Source: Chryseobacterium sp. RU37D (lineage in GTDB: Bacteria; Bacteroidota; Bacteroidia; Flavobacteriales; Weeksellaceae). From it: a DNA stretch of 64,000 bases. The stretch lies in NCBI RefSeq assembly GCF_900156075.1, contig NZ_FTMM01000015.1:16258-80257 (forward strand), in the 5' to 3' direction. This document shows, one piece after another, positions 9,106-17,665 of the stretch. Position 1 is the first letter of the stretch. The number at the start of each line of letters is the position of its first letter. The notes beneath the pieces were generated by a model that saw only the letters and a program-made list of their open reading frames with translations, made no database searches and had not been told where the DNA came from. A program made the position numbers and the translations under genes.

Positions 9106-9268
9106 GACTGCCACCAATGGTGGCTGAGGCTCCCGAAGCCACTAATCCTGCTACCCTAGCCCCGATTGAGCGGCCTGTTTGAGCTCTTTTCATTTTTCGA
9201 GGTTGCGGCGGCTCCGCCGCCGCAACCTCGAAAAATGAAAAAGCGAGTAGCGAAAGCGGGAAATAGCT
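9106..9268 (+). repeat. Conserved-end repeat with perfect 26-bp hairpin, copy 2
   Basis: The left part carries GACTGCCACCAATGG and CTGCTACCCTAGCCCCGAT; the right part ends AGCGGGAAATAGCT. The core is a perfect inverted repeat: 9187-9212 pairs with 9216-9241 around the loop TCC (26 bp, very GC-rich in the centre). The hairpin sequence is unrelated to that of copy 1, although the ends match. It falls inside the polysaccharide locus, where such a stable hairpin would affect readthrough or mRNA decay. Confidence 0.8.
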
Positions 9269-9277
9269 TTTAAGAAA

Positions 9278-10666
9278 TTATTTAATGTTATATTTTTCTG
9301 ATTTAAAACTTAATTTCTTTAATCCCTGCTGAATTTCCGGAGCATTCATGAATAATTTCCATAAAAATCCTGTCCTGTAATTTTCAATCATCGGAGCAAT
9401 AGTCCCCTGGTCAATTGCCAGATATCTTGGTGTTGTCCAATTATTATAATGAATTGAAGTGGCATCATAAGGTCCTGCAGATCCGATAAATTCTGGCTTT
9501 TGGGTATAGATAAACCTCAGAAAATCCATAGATTCTTTGGGTGAATACGGAAAGCTGCTCAGTGCGGCTGTAGGAGTGATTACACCGTGGTCGTTTTGTG
9601 GAAAATGCGCATTGTAGCCTACTCCGCCGTTTTCATTTCTGGAATAACTTGCCGTCAAGCCCCAATAATTCGGGCCGTAACCTTTCCATTGCTTTGGATT
9701 TTCAACGCAGTATCTGTAGTCGATGAGGACTTGATTTTTATTTAAATCAAAATAATTTTTAATAAGCTTATCCGACAGATTAATAGGATCCAGCCCGATA
9801 TACGAATAATGTGCCCAGAAAAGCGGTCCGCCGTATTCTTGTGCTCCATTGTGCTTTACGTACATGGGAAGCCCGTATTTTTCTTTGTCTGTAAGATAAG
9901 TTCCGTTTCTTGTCCAGCCTTTGTAATATGTTTCGGCATCGATAGGATATGTTGGTGAGGAAGCGGCTAGAATATAGGTTATCAAGCATTCATTATAGCC
10001 TTCCAAAGGAAAATTCATTTCCCATTGATATTCTGGCGACCAGTGCCAGTATAAAACTTTCTGGCCGCCTTTGGTGTACCAGTTCCATTGAATTCCTTTC
10101 CAAAGTTCATCACATTTTTGCGCTAATGCTTTTTCTTCTGCATTTCCGTTTTTGAAATATTCACGTACCATTAAAATCCCGGAAGTAAGAAATGCTGTTT
10201 CTACAAGATCTCCTCCGTTATCTTTTTTCCCAAAAGGAACGGTTTTTCCTGTTTCACCATTAATCCAATGTGACCAGGCTCCTTTGTGGCGATCGGCCCT
10301 TGCGAGAAAATCCATCATGGTGGTCAATCGTTCCACCGCATCTTTTCTGGGAATGAAACCTCTTTTGATGCCTACTAAAATTGTTGCCAGTCCGAAACCT
10401 GAACCCCCAGTTGTGATTACATGCTTATCATTATCGGGATAAATATTGTCTTCATGGTAGCGTTCTCTGCCCAACATAGAATTTGGCTCTGCATAATCCC
10501 AAAAGTATTTCAAAGCATCTTTCTGAACCCTGTCCATAAGCTGTTCATCAGTAATATCACTTTTTACCTTCTGACTTTGAGCATTTGAGGGTTTTTGTGT
10601 CTGTAATTTCTTGCAGGATGCCGTGAATATTGATACGGCTGTCATTGCTAGTACAATCCTTTTCAT
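9278..10666 (-). CDS. GH144-like glucanase lipoprotein (glucoamylase family, candidate endo-beta-1,2-glucanase)
   Basis: The protein has 462 residues and a lipoprotein signal (TASCKK, lipidated cysteine near residue 18). The body reads as an (alpha/alpha)6 toroid of the 'glycoamylase' family PF10091. Recognisable segments are DALKYFWDYAEPNSMLGRER, TTGGSGFGLATILVG, SHWINGETGK, DNGGDLVETAFLTSGIL, NFPLEGYNECLITYILAASS and YGPNYWGLTASYS. Members of GH144 hydrolyse beta-1,2-glucan to sophoro-oligosaccharides, and a GH3 partner then acts on these. The neighbouring SusCD and GH3 genes support that reading. Outer-membrane anchoring on either face is possible. I have not verified the catalytic acid by alignment. 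Confidence 0.85.
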   Translation of the reverse strand: MKRIVLAMTAVSIFTASCKKLQTQKPSNAQSQKVKSDITDEQLMDRVQKDALKYFWDYAEPNSMLGRERYHEDNIYPDNDKHVITTGGSGFGLATILVGIKRGFIPRKDAVERLTTMMDFLARADRHKGAWSHWINGETGKTVPFGKKDNGGDLVETAFLTSGILMVREYFKNGNAEEKALAQKCDELWKGIQWNWYTKGGQKVLYWHWSPEYQWEMNFPLEGYNECLITYILAASSPTYPIDAETYYKGWTRNGTYLTDKEKYGLPMYVKHNGAQEYGGPLFWAHYSYIGLDPINLSDKLIKNYFDLNKNQVLIDYRYCVENPKQWKGYGPNYWGLTASYSRNENGGVGYNAHFPQNDHGVITPTAALSSFPYSPKESMDFLRFIYTQKPEFIGSAGPYDATSIHYNNWTTPRYLAIDQGTIAPMIENYRTGFLWKLFMNAPEIQQGLKKLSFKSEKYNIK

Positions 10667-10698
10667 AATGTTTCAATTTAAAATTCATCCCTAAAAGA

Positions 10699-10722
10699 AG
10701 AGGAGAACTTTCATTCTCCTCT
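10699..10722 (-). terminator. Hairpin between susD and the GH144-like gene
   Basis: A perfect 9-bp stem (AGAGGAGAA / TTCTCCTCT, 6-nt loop) follows the susD stop, with a short U-run on the minus strand. It probably acts as a partial terminator or 3' stabiliser that keeps susCD expression above that of the enzymes downstream. Confidence 0.5.
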
Positions 10723-10743
10723 AAAGTTTATTGATTAATTTTT

Positions 10744-12162
10744 TTAGTAGCCTGGATTTTGCGTTAAAATACCATTACTTTGATTTATTGAATTTAAAGG
10801 AATTGGGAACACCTCATTTTTACCTGGAGTAAATCCATAAGGTGCTAAAACAGTCGCCGCCTGTCCTGTTCTTACAAGATCTACAAAACGGTCTCCTTCT
10901 AAAGCCAATTCCACTCTACGTTCGCGCCAGATAGCATTTCTTAATGCTCCCTGAGTAGAAGCTGTGGTATTTGGTAGCTGTGCTCTTGTTCTTACCTTAT
11001 TAAGATTAGTAACAGCTGCTGCGGTATTTCCTAATTCGTTTGCCGCTTCAGCATTGATCAAAAGAATTTCTGCAAATCTTAGAATTCTTATATTTTGTAT
11101 AGAACCATATCCACAAGCATTATTATTTAAGGATGTCGGAACATAGACTTTCTGATTCCACATATCACCTGCCTGAGGATCTCCTTTGTGGATCAAATCT
11201 CCTTCTGGTGTTGTTTCTCCTTCCCTAAGAATAGTAAGTTCTTTACGAATATCTCCTGTTTCAAAAGCAGCTTCCAGGGCTGTTGTCGGTGTAAAGAACC
11301 CCCAACCAAACTGATTTCTAACTCCCTGAACCTCGGCATATTGACTTCCTCCAAATTGGGAAGAACACTGGCAATTAACTTCGATAACGGATTCTGATCC
11401 AAATTCACCAGCAGGCCTAAACAAATGATTGAAATCCGGATCTAATGAATACCCCATTGCAATGACTTGGTTTGAAGTATCATATGCTTTTTGCCAATCT
11501 TTTTTATAAAGGTAAACTTTAGATAATAATCCTAAAGCACCACCTTTCGTGACTCTTCCTAAATTAGCAGCATCATAAGTTTGCGGTAAAACTGCCGCTG
11601 CTGCAGTAAGATCTGAGATAATGAAATTATAAACTTCTTCTACAGAACTTCTTGGAATGTTGTAGTTCTGCTGTACTCCATCAAAGATAGGAACTCCGCC
11701 ATAAATCCTTACCAAATTGAAATAGAAATATGCTCTAAGCATTTTCGCTTCAGCAACAAGGCGGTTTTTAAGAGTTGTATCCATATTAATGTTTGGCACA
11801 TTAGTAATCACTTGATTACATCTGTTTACAAATTGCCATTGCCCTATCCAATATCCTTCTACTCCGGAATCGCTTGCCGTATAGGTAAACTGATCGTAGG
11901 CATTTATAAATGAGGCATCTCCCGGATTTGATCCTTTTTCCACATCATCCGCAGGAACTCCAAAAACATATTGAGCAGGAAATGCAGAATTCTCCCAGCT
12001 TCTAAGTGCAACATAAATTGCGTTAGTAGCCTGCATTGCATCCTCCTGGGTTTTGAAAAATGAAGTAGCATCTGTAGCTCCATCTATTGCAGTATCTAAA
12101 TAATCGTCTTTACAGCCAACTATTAATGAAAAGAAAATGACTGATAAAAATATTTTTTTCAT
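10744..12162 (-). CDS. SusD/RagB-family nutrient-binding outer membrane lipoprotein
   Basis: This surface glycan-binding lipoprotein forms a lid on the SusC channel. It has 472 residues and the lipobox SLIVGCKDDYLD (cysteine near residue 17). The N-terminal TPR-like region includes TKGGALGLLSKVYLYKKDWQKAYD, and the SusD C-terminal domain ends WRERRVELALEGDRFVDLVRTG, a signature of the family. The protein finishes FPIPLNSINQSNGILTQNPGY, also typical. The gene starts 10 nt after the SusC stop, so the pair is co-translated. The ligand cannot be read from sequence; neighbours suggest a beta-1,2-glucan. Confidence 0.96.
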   Translation of the reverse strand: MKKIFLSVIFFSLIVGCKDDYLDTAIDGATDATSFFKTQEDAMQATNAIYVALRSWENSAFPAQYVFGVPADDVEKGSNPGDASFINAYDQFTYTASDSGVEGYWIGQWQFVNRCNQVITNVPNINMDTTLKNRLVAEAKMLRAYFYFNLVRIYGGVPIFDGVQQNYNIPRSSVEEVYNFIISDLTAAAAVLPQTYDAANLGRVTKGGALGLLSKVYLYKKDWQKAYDTSNQVIAMGYSLDPDFNHLFRPAGEFGSESVIEVNCQCSSQFGGSQYAEVQGVRNQFGWGFFTPTTALEAAFETGDIRKELTILREGETTPEGDLIHKGDPQAGDMWNQKVYVPTSLNNNACGYGSIQNIRILRFAEILLINAEAANELGNTAAAVTNLNKVRTRAQLPNTTASTQGALRNAIWRERRVELALEGDRFVDLVRTGQAATVLAPYGFTPGKNEVFPIPLNSINQSNGILTQNPGY

Positions 12163-12171
12163 GATTTCTAA

Positions 12172-14982
12172 TTAAAAAGTTATGTTTGTACCAAACGTGT
12201 AGATTGCTGACAACGGATATATATTGTTGTCTATACCCATCTGAACCCTGTCGGTATTATTGATTTCAGGTGAAAATCCATGATATTTAAAGCTAGTCCA
12301 CGGGTTTTGTGCGCTTACATAAAGTCTCACCCTACTAAAGTTTGGAAGTTTTGCAAAGCCTTTTGGCAAAGTGTATCCTACTTGAATATTTCTAATCCTA
12401 AAATAACTGCCATTTTCCACATAAAAACTGTTTGGTAAGATAACAGATTGGTTATTAGTAACCATAGGATAAGAATTGGATGTACCCTCACCATGCCATC
12501 TGTTGTTATAGAAATCTAAATCCCAGCTTTCGTTACCGAATCTCTGCTCACGATTGTAATTGTATATTTTATTTCCGAATACGCCTTGGAAGTCTATTGC
12601 AAAATCAAAATTAGATACATTCATATTGAAACCAAAGCCATAAGTACCTTTTGGAACAGGGCTACCCAAGAATGTTTTATCTCTCTCGTCTATGATTCCG
12701 TTTCCATCCTGATCTACAAATTTAAACCATCCTGCTTTTGCTCCAGTCTGACCAGAGCTTGCCGCTTCTGCGTTTGTTTGGAATATTCCGGCAACTTCAT
12801 ATCCGTAATAAGACCCCACTGGCTGTCCGGTCTGAAGTCTTACAATTTGATTTCCAAATAAACTTGCTCCAGCATTTAAATAAGAATTTCCGTAAACTGA
12901 TGTAATTTCATTTTTTAATGAAGTAAAGTTTCCATAAAATCCTATTTTAACTTTTTCAGATAATTTTGTATCATAGTTTACAGAAAACTCCAAGCCTTTG
13001 TTATTGAAAGAAAATGCATTTGTATAATAATTATTCCAGTTACTTGCTCCTGAAACAGTTCCTTGTACAATTCCATAAACTACGTCTTTTGTATCTTTAT
13101 CAAAATAGGTAGCTTCTAACTTCAACTTATTGTTAAGAAATGCCATTTCTACTCCAAAATCTTTCCCTGTGGTAATTTCCCACCCAATTGTAGGATCAAT
13201 GAGTAAATCTATCGTTTGTGCCGGATATCCTGTATTACCATAATAAGCTCCAGAAGTTAATAAAGTGGTAAGAAAATCATACGACCTTCTTACATTTGGG
13301 TTACCGGTTCTACCCCAGCTCCCTCTTAATTTTAAAAGGTTGAAAATATTTTGATTGCTCATAAACCCCTCTTTTGATACTACCCAACCTGCGCTTACAG
13401 AAGGAAATATTTCCACTCTGTCATCAGATGAAAAATTGGAAGATGCATCTCTACGAATAGAAGCATTTACCAAATATTTTCCTGCATAATCATAATTAAG
13501 CCTTCCAAAGAAAGACTCTATCCTGTTTTTGTATGGCGTAACATCAGAACTTGGCCTATATTCATATCCAAAAATATCCGTTCCATTGGCAATTTGAAGA
13601 GACTCGTTTGTGCCATCATAATTTACATTAGTAGCATTCCAATAAGACTGGGTATAATAGTTCTGGGTTCTGGAAAAACCTACCAGTATATCAAAGTTAT
13701 GATTTCCGAATTTTTTCTTCCAATCTAATGTATTATCCCAAACGTAGTCTCTGTTTCGGGAATCTCTGGTAATTAAAGACGATTTTCCAGGTGTAGGAAC
13801 ATAGCTCATTACCGGAGTATATTCATATTTGCTGGAATTTAGATTATCATTGGTCAGACTCACTCTTAGAGTAAAATCTTTTAAAAACTTCACTTCCGCC
13901 CAAACGTTATTCAATAATCTTTCCTGTCTGTTTTGAGATCTGAACAGGTCTAGTTGTGCTCTTGGATTGTTCACTGTAACTAAAGTAAAATATTGATAGT
14001 TACCTGTCGACGGATTTATAGGAGAATATACCGGCGGCGCATTATAAGCATTTAGAAGCGGATTGTTTGATATATTAGTAAGCATTTTGGAGAACGTGAA
14101 ATTATCTCCAATTGTAATATTGTCAGTAATTTTGTAACTTAAGTTTGCTTTTCCGGTAAACCTTTTAAAATCACTTCCTGAATTAATCCCTCTGTTAGCA
14201 TCTAAATTACCTTCATCCTGTAAATAACCCACGCTTCCGTAGTATGAAAGTTTTCCGATGGCTCCGGAAGCTGAAAAATCATTTGAGTTAATTGTGCTTG
14301 GTCTTAAAACTTCTTTAAACCAATCTGTATTTCCAGGATATTGTGCCCTTGTGATGGATCCTGCGCTTGATCCATTATCATTTATAAGCTTTTCATTATA
14401 TAGTTCAATGTATTGATCTCCGTTTACGAGTTTTGGAACATTGGTAACGGTCTTTATTCCCAGATAAGAATTTACATTAAATGTAGGTTTTTTTCCTCTA
14501 CCTGTTTTCGTTTTAATAATTACTGCACCATTCCCAGCTTGAGCTCCAAAAATTGCTAAACTGGAAGGATCTTTTAATATACTCATTGATTCTATATCCT
14601 GAGGGTTCAGGTAAGAGATATCTGTAGTGATTGAACCGTCTACAATATAAACAGTATTTCCTGTAAGGGAGCCGATACCACGGATATCAACCCTTGGAGA
14701 ACCGCCCGGAGTTGCAGAGTTAAAAATCTGAACACCAGATGCTTTTCCTTGGATTGAGCTTACAGGATTCGCATTAGGCTTATCGGCAAGGTCTTTTGCA
14801 GAAATTACCCCAATACTTCCGGTAACATTTTCTTTCTTCTGCGATCCATATCCGATCATTACCACCTCTTCGATCTTCTGTTCCTTAGTTACAGTGTCTT
14901 TGGGCGTAGTCTGCGCATTGACATTCATACCAAAGTATAGAACAGCAACGAGACATGAATACTTTAAATCACTTTGTTTCAT
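12172..14982 (-). CDS. SusC/RagA-family TonB-dependent outer membrane transporter
   Basis: The protein imports oligosaccharides across the outer membrane with SusD, powered by TonB-ExbBD. The start is placed at MKQSDLKYSCLVAVLYFGMN, which gives a signal peptide cleaved after NAQ and about 936 residues; an upstream ATG would add 30 residues that are not signal-like. After a short linker comes the TonB box EEVVMIGYGSQ, the plug with GKASGVQIFNSATPGG and RGIGSLTGN, VYIVDGS, and LKDPSSLAIFGAQAGNGAV, then a long beta-barrel ending in a terminal phenylalanine. The CarboxypepD_reg-like domain usual at the N-terminus of SusC proteins is absent. It is the first gene of the locus, with a candidate promoter 105 nt upstream. 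Confidence 0.96.
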   Translation of the reverse strand: MKQSDLKYSCLVAVLYFGMNVNAQTTPKDTVTKEQKIEEVVMIGYGSQKKENVTGSIGVISAKDLADKPNANPVSSIQGKASGVQIFNSATPGGSPRVDIRGIGSLTGNTVYIVDGSITTDISYLNPQDIESMSILKDPSSLAIFGAQAGNGAVIIKTKTGRGKKPTFNVNSYLGIKTVTNVPKLVNGDQYIELYNEKLINDNGSSAGSITRAQYPGNTDWFKEVLRPSTINSNDFSASGAIGKLSYYGSVGYLQDEGNLDANRGINSGSDFKRFTGKANLSYKITDNITIGDNFTFSKMLTNISNNPLLNAYNAPPVYSPINPSTGNYQYFTLVTVNNPRAQLDLFRSQNRQERLLNNVWAEVKFLKDFTLRVSLTNDNLNSSKYEYTPVMSYVPTPGKSSLITRDSRNRDYVWDNTLDWKKKFGNHNFDILVGFSRTQNYYTQSYWNATNVNYDGTNESLQIANGTDIFGYEYRPSSDVTPYKNRIESFFGRLNYDYAGKYLVNASIRRDASSNFSSDDRVEIFPSVSAGWVVSKEGFMSNQNIFNLLKLRGSWGRTGNPNVRRSYDFLTTLLTSGAYYGNTGYPAQTIDLLIDPTIGWEITTGKDFGVEMAFLNNKLKLEATYFDKDTKDVVYGIVQGTVSGASNWNNYYTNAFSFNNKGLEFSVNYDTKLSEKVKIGFYGNFTSLKNEITSVYGNSYLNAGASLFGNQIVRLQTGQPVGSYYGYEVAGIFQTNAEAASSGQTGAKAGWFKFVDQDGNGIIDERDKTFLGSPVPKGTYGFGFNMNVSNFDFAIDFQGVFGNKIYNYNREQRFGNESWDLDFYNNRWHGEGTSNSYPMVTNNQSVILPNSFYVENGSYFRIRNIQVGYTLPKGFAKLPNFSRVRLYVSAQNPWTSFKYHGFSPEINNTDRVQMGIDNNIYPLSAIYTFGTNITF

Positions 14983-15086
14983 ATAGTTTAATTTTATTCG
15001 TACAATTAATCTTAAAATAGGATAATTACCCTTGAGTATGTCCTTTAACTTATACCATATTATGTTTCTCAAAAAAAGACATTAGC

Positions 15087-15094
15087 CAAAATTA
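15087..15094 (-). promoter_or_regulatory. Candidate -7 element for the susCD locus
   Basis: On the minus strand TAATTTTG matches TAnnTTTG and lies about 105 nt before the chosen SusC start. A -33 TTG is not clear. No regulator gene (SusR, HTCS or anti-sigma pair) is next to the locus, so control may be from elsewhere. Confidence 0.35.
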
Positions 15095-15287
15095 TAAAAT
15101 TATATGTAATATAGTTAATTTTTCCTAAAAATTCTATAAAAACATGTATTATTAAGTAAAAAATTAATAAGCCTTTCATTTTATCGTTCTTTTTCTAATG
15201 TTAATTATATTTTAAATAAAAAAATACAATGATATTTTGTCTAGTTTTGTCTTAAAAATTTCCCAAAAACATCACAATCATTAATAT

Positions 15288-15318
15288 TTTGTTAAACTAA
15301 TTATTGTAACTAAATTTG
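15288..15318 (+). promoter_or_regulatory. Bacteroidetes-type promoter of the DUF4197 gene
   Basis: TTTG at 15288-15291, a 19-bp spacer and TAAATTTG at 15311-15318 fit the Bacteroidetes consensus (TTTG, 17-23 bp, TAnnTTTG). The start codon follows 38 nt later. This is the best-spaced promoter in the window. Confidence 0.65.
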
Positions 15319-15356
15319 GTTCATTATTTGAAATCTATAAGGTTTAATCAATATCA

Positions 15357-16034
15357 ATGAAAAAATATATCATCACAGCTGCTTTCATCATCGGAACAGG
15401 CGCTGTTATCAATACATCTGTTCAGTCGTGTAGTACATTAGCAACGTCAGATATCGGATTATCCATTATCAAAAAAATTCTTTTAAACGGAATTGATAAA
15501 GGCGCAAATGTTTATAGCAACAGAGAAGCATTTCTGCAGAATAATATGGTAGATAAGGCGCTTCCAAAAGAATTGAGAGACATCAATTCCATGCTGGAAA
15601 AAGTAACCCCTACTCTTGTGGCCAAGGAAAGGGCTTATATTGCAGATGCAGCAGTGTATACCGTAAATATTTCAAAACCGATTCTGGTAAATGCCGTTAA
15701 CAGCCTTAATGCCCAGGATGTCACAAGAATCATCCAGGGTGAAAAAGGAATGGCAACACAAATACTTAAAGAGAAAACAGCCCAGCAGCTAGTCGCAGCC
15801 ATTACTCCGAAAGTAGATGAGCAGCTAAATCAGTACGGAATTGTAAAAAGCATTAACACAGCTTTATCAGGAAGCAATTTTCTGGGAAATCTTTTGGGCG
15901 GAGGCAAAACTACCGTGAATTCCGGAGGGCTGAGCCAGCTGGCGTCCGAACAACTGGTAAACGGGATGTTTAATATTATCGAAGATTACGAAATCCAAAA
16001 TTCCAAATCACTTCTTGGGCCACTTGGAAAATAG
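15357..16034 (+). CDS. DUF4197 family protein, exported
   Basis: The protein has 225 residues with an N-terminal hydrophobic segment and a cysteine in NTSVQSCSTL, so it is probably exported and may be a lipoprotein. The family match rests on the block TPTLVAKERAYIADAAVYTVNISKPILVNAVNSL and the following GEKGMATQILKEKTAQQLVAAITPKVDEQL, both typical of DUF4197. The function of the family is unknown. A well-formed promoter precedes it and the DUF493 gene follows by 42 nt, so the two probably share a transcript that ends at 16388-16414. Confidence 0.85.
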   Translation: MKKYIITAAFIIGTGAVINTSVQSCSTLATSDIGLSIIKKILLNGIDKGANVYSNREAFLQNNMVDKALPKELRDINSMLEKVTPTLVAKERAYIADAAVYTVNISKPILVNAVNSLNAQDVTRIIQGEKGMATQILKEKTAQQLVAAITPKVDEQLNQYGIVKSINTALSGSNFLGNLLGGGKTTVNSGGLSQLASEQLVNGMFNIIEDYEIQNSKSLLGPLGK

Positions 16035-16076
16035 AAAAATTTTCGTTAAATTTATATATTAATTTAATATTTGTAG

Positions 16077-16382
16077 ATGGATATATTACAAGGAAATCAG
16101 CATGCAAGCCCTGAAGATTTTTACAATTCTTTAAGGGAAAAACTGGAAGATCATCATGATTTTCCGGAAGATTATTTATTCAAATTTATCATTCCGACGG
16201 ATCAATCGAAGTTAACGGAAATATATAGAGTTTTTGACGGTATAAAATTCACATTGGGAAACCGCGAAAGCAAAAACGGAAAATATACAGCCTGCAATAT
16301 CAATGCATTTGTTTTGGATGCCCATCAGGTGATAAATATTTACAAAGAGGTTGCTAAAATAGAAGGTATCATCTTATTATAA
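16077..16382 (+). CDS. DUF493 (YbeD-like) family protein
   Basis: This 101-residue cytoplasmic protein has the ferredoxin-like alpha/beta pattern of DUF493: an FYNSLREKLEDHHDFPEDYLFKF start, a central RESKNGKYTACNINAF strand pair, and a helix HQVINIYKEVAKIEGIILL. The E. coli relative YbeD lies near lipoate genes and is proposed to be a small regulatory or binding protein; no function can be assigned here. It is followed directly by a strong terminator. Confidence 0.85.
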   Translation: MDILQGNQHASPEDFYNSLREKLEDHHDFPEDYLFKFIIPTDQSKLTEIYRVFDGIKFTLGNRESKNGKYTACNINAFVLDAHQVINIYKEVAKIEGIILL

Positions 16383-16387
16383 ATCAA

Positions 16388-16414
16388 AAAAAGTCAGCTT
16401 TACCGCTGACTTTT
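16388..16414. terminator. Bidirectional terminator between DUF493 and arsC genes
   Basis: AAAAAGTCAGC pairs with GCTGACTTTT around a 6-nt loop, with an A-run on one side and a T-run on the other. It sits between converging genes and should serve both. Confidence 0.85.
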
Positions 16415-16438
16415 CTAGTTTAATTTCTTTGCCGTTTA

Positions 16439-16789
16439 TTATTTTTCAATAAAATACTTGACGTTCTCGACCGGTCTTCCTAACATTGCCACAGAACCTT
16501 TGATGAGAATGGGCCTTTGGATCAATGACGGATTTTCAGACAAGACCTTTATCCATTCTTCTTCGGATAAATTGTTATTAGCAAAATTTTCGAGATATAA
16601 TTTTTCTGTTTTCCGGATAATATGAAAAACACTTTGATTCAACTTTTTTAAAACAGTTTTTATTTCTAAAATACTCAACGGATCTTCTACAATATTAATG
16701 ATTTCAAACGGTACTCCATTTTCATCCAGATACTCCAAAACCGCATTTGATTTTGAGCAATTTCCGTTATGTAAAACTTTAACTAACAT
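16439..16789 (-). CDS. ArsC-family arsenate reductase-like protein (thioredoxin fold)
   Basis: This 116-residue protein has HNGNCSKS at residues 7-14. That is the HxxxCxxS motif around the catalytic cysteine (C11) of glutaredoxin-coupled ArsC. NPSLIQRPILIKG near residue 90 includes the conserved arginine-proline pair. The family reduces arsenate to arsenite or acts as Spx/YffB-like thiol proteins. No ars operon genes lie nearby, so a general thiol role is as likely as arsenic detoxification. Convergent with the DUF493 gene. Confidence 0.85.
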   Translation of the reverse strand: MLVKVLHNGNCSKSNAVLEYLDENGVPFEIINIVEDPLSILEIKTVLKKLNQSVFHIIRKTEKLYLENFANNNLSEEEWIKVLSENPSLIQRPILIKGSVAMLGRPVENVKYFIEK

Positions 16790-17017
16790 CTTTAATTGGA
16801 ATTAAAAAATTCTTGTAGTTTATTTGCATAAATATTTTAACATTAAGAAATTAAGGTTTCAAAGAATTGCATTTAGTAATTTCTTAAATTCTCAATACTG
16901 AAATAAAGAATAAACTTAGTTTATTTAAATTAAAAAAATTAAATATAATTTAAACTTATCCTAACAAATTTAGAAAAAAATCAAATCACAAACGCCTTAA
17001 TTTATAATAAAACTTTG

Positions 17018-17632
17018 TTAAAACAGACCATTCAGCTCCACTTCGATTTTTTCCAAAATAAACCCGAAGTCTTCAGGTTTTTCTACAAAATCAAGATCAT
17101 CCACATTGATAATTAACAGCTTTCCTTCAGTATAATTGGAAATCCACTTTTCATATTTCTGGTTCAATTTCGATAAATATTCAATACTTATAGACGCTTC
17201 ATATTCACGGCCTCTTTTGTAAATTTTTTTCACAAGATTCGGAACATCAGATTTAAGATAAATTAACAAATCAGGTGCAGAAACAAAAGATTTCATCAGA
17301 TTGAAAACAGCATCATAATTACTGAAATCCCTGTCGGAAAGCAGCCCCATATCATTAAGGTTTTCCGCAAAAATATGGGCATCTTCATAAATCGTACGAT
17401 CCTGGATAATATTTTTTCCACTTTCTCTAATCTCTTTCACCTGACGGAATCTGCTCCCAAGAAAATAAATCTGCAAAGCAAAGCTCCATTTGCTCATATC
17501 AGCATAAAAGTCCTCCAGATAAGGATTGTGGTCTACATCTTCAAACTGGGCATCCCAATTATAGTATTTTGCAAGCATCGTCGTCAATGTTGTTTTCCCT
17601 GCTCCGATATTTCCTGTAACCGCAATGTGCAT
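17018..17632 (-). CDS. Deoxynucleoside kinase
   Basis: This 204-residue cytoplasmic kinase phosphorylates deoxynucleosides for nucleotide salvage. The P-loop GNIGAGKTT is at residues 7-15. SKWSFALQIYFLGSRF and the DRTIYEDAHIFA segment near residue 79 are the substrate-site and DRS-like motifs of the deoxyadenosine/deoxyguanosine kinase (dNK) family. KRGREYEASISIEYLSKLNQKYEKW forms the lid region. Length and motifs are complete. The preferred base cannot be read from sequence. Confidence 0.92.
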   Translation of the reverse strand: MHIAVTGNIGAGKTTLTTMLAKYYNWDAQFEDVDHNPYLEDFYADMSKWSFALQIYFLGSRFRQVKEIRESGKNIIQDRTIYEDAHIFAENLNDMGLLSDRDFSNYDAVFNLMKSFVSAPDLLIYLKSDVPNLVKKIYKRGREYEASISIEYLSKLNQKYEKWISNYTEGKLLIINVDDLDFVEKPEDFGFILEKIEVELNGLF

Positions 17633-17665
17633 ATTTTCCCTTAATGTATTATTTGATAGATAGAA

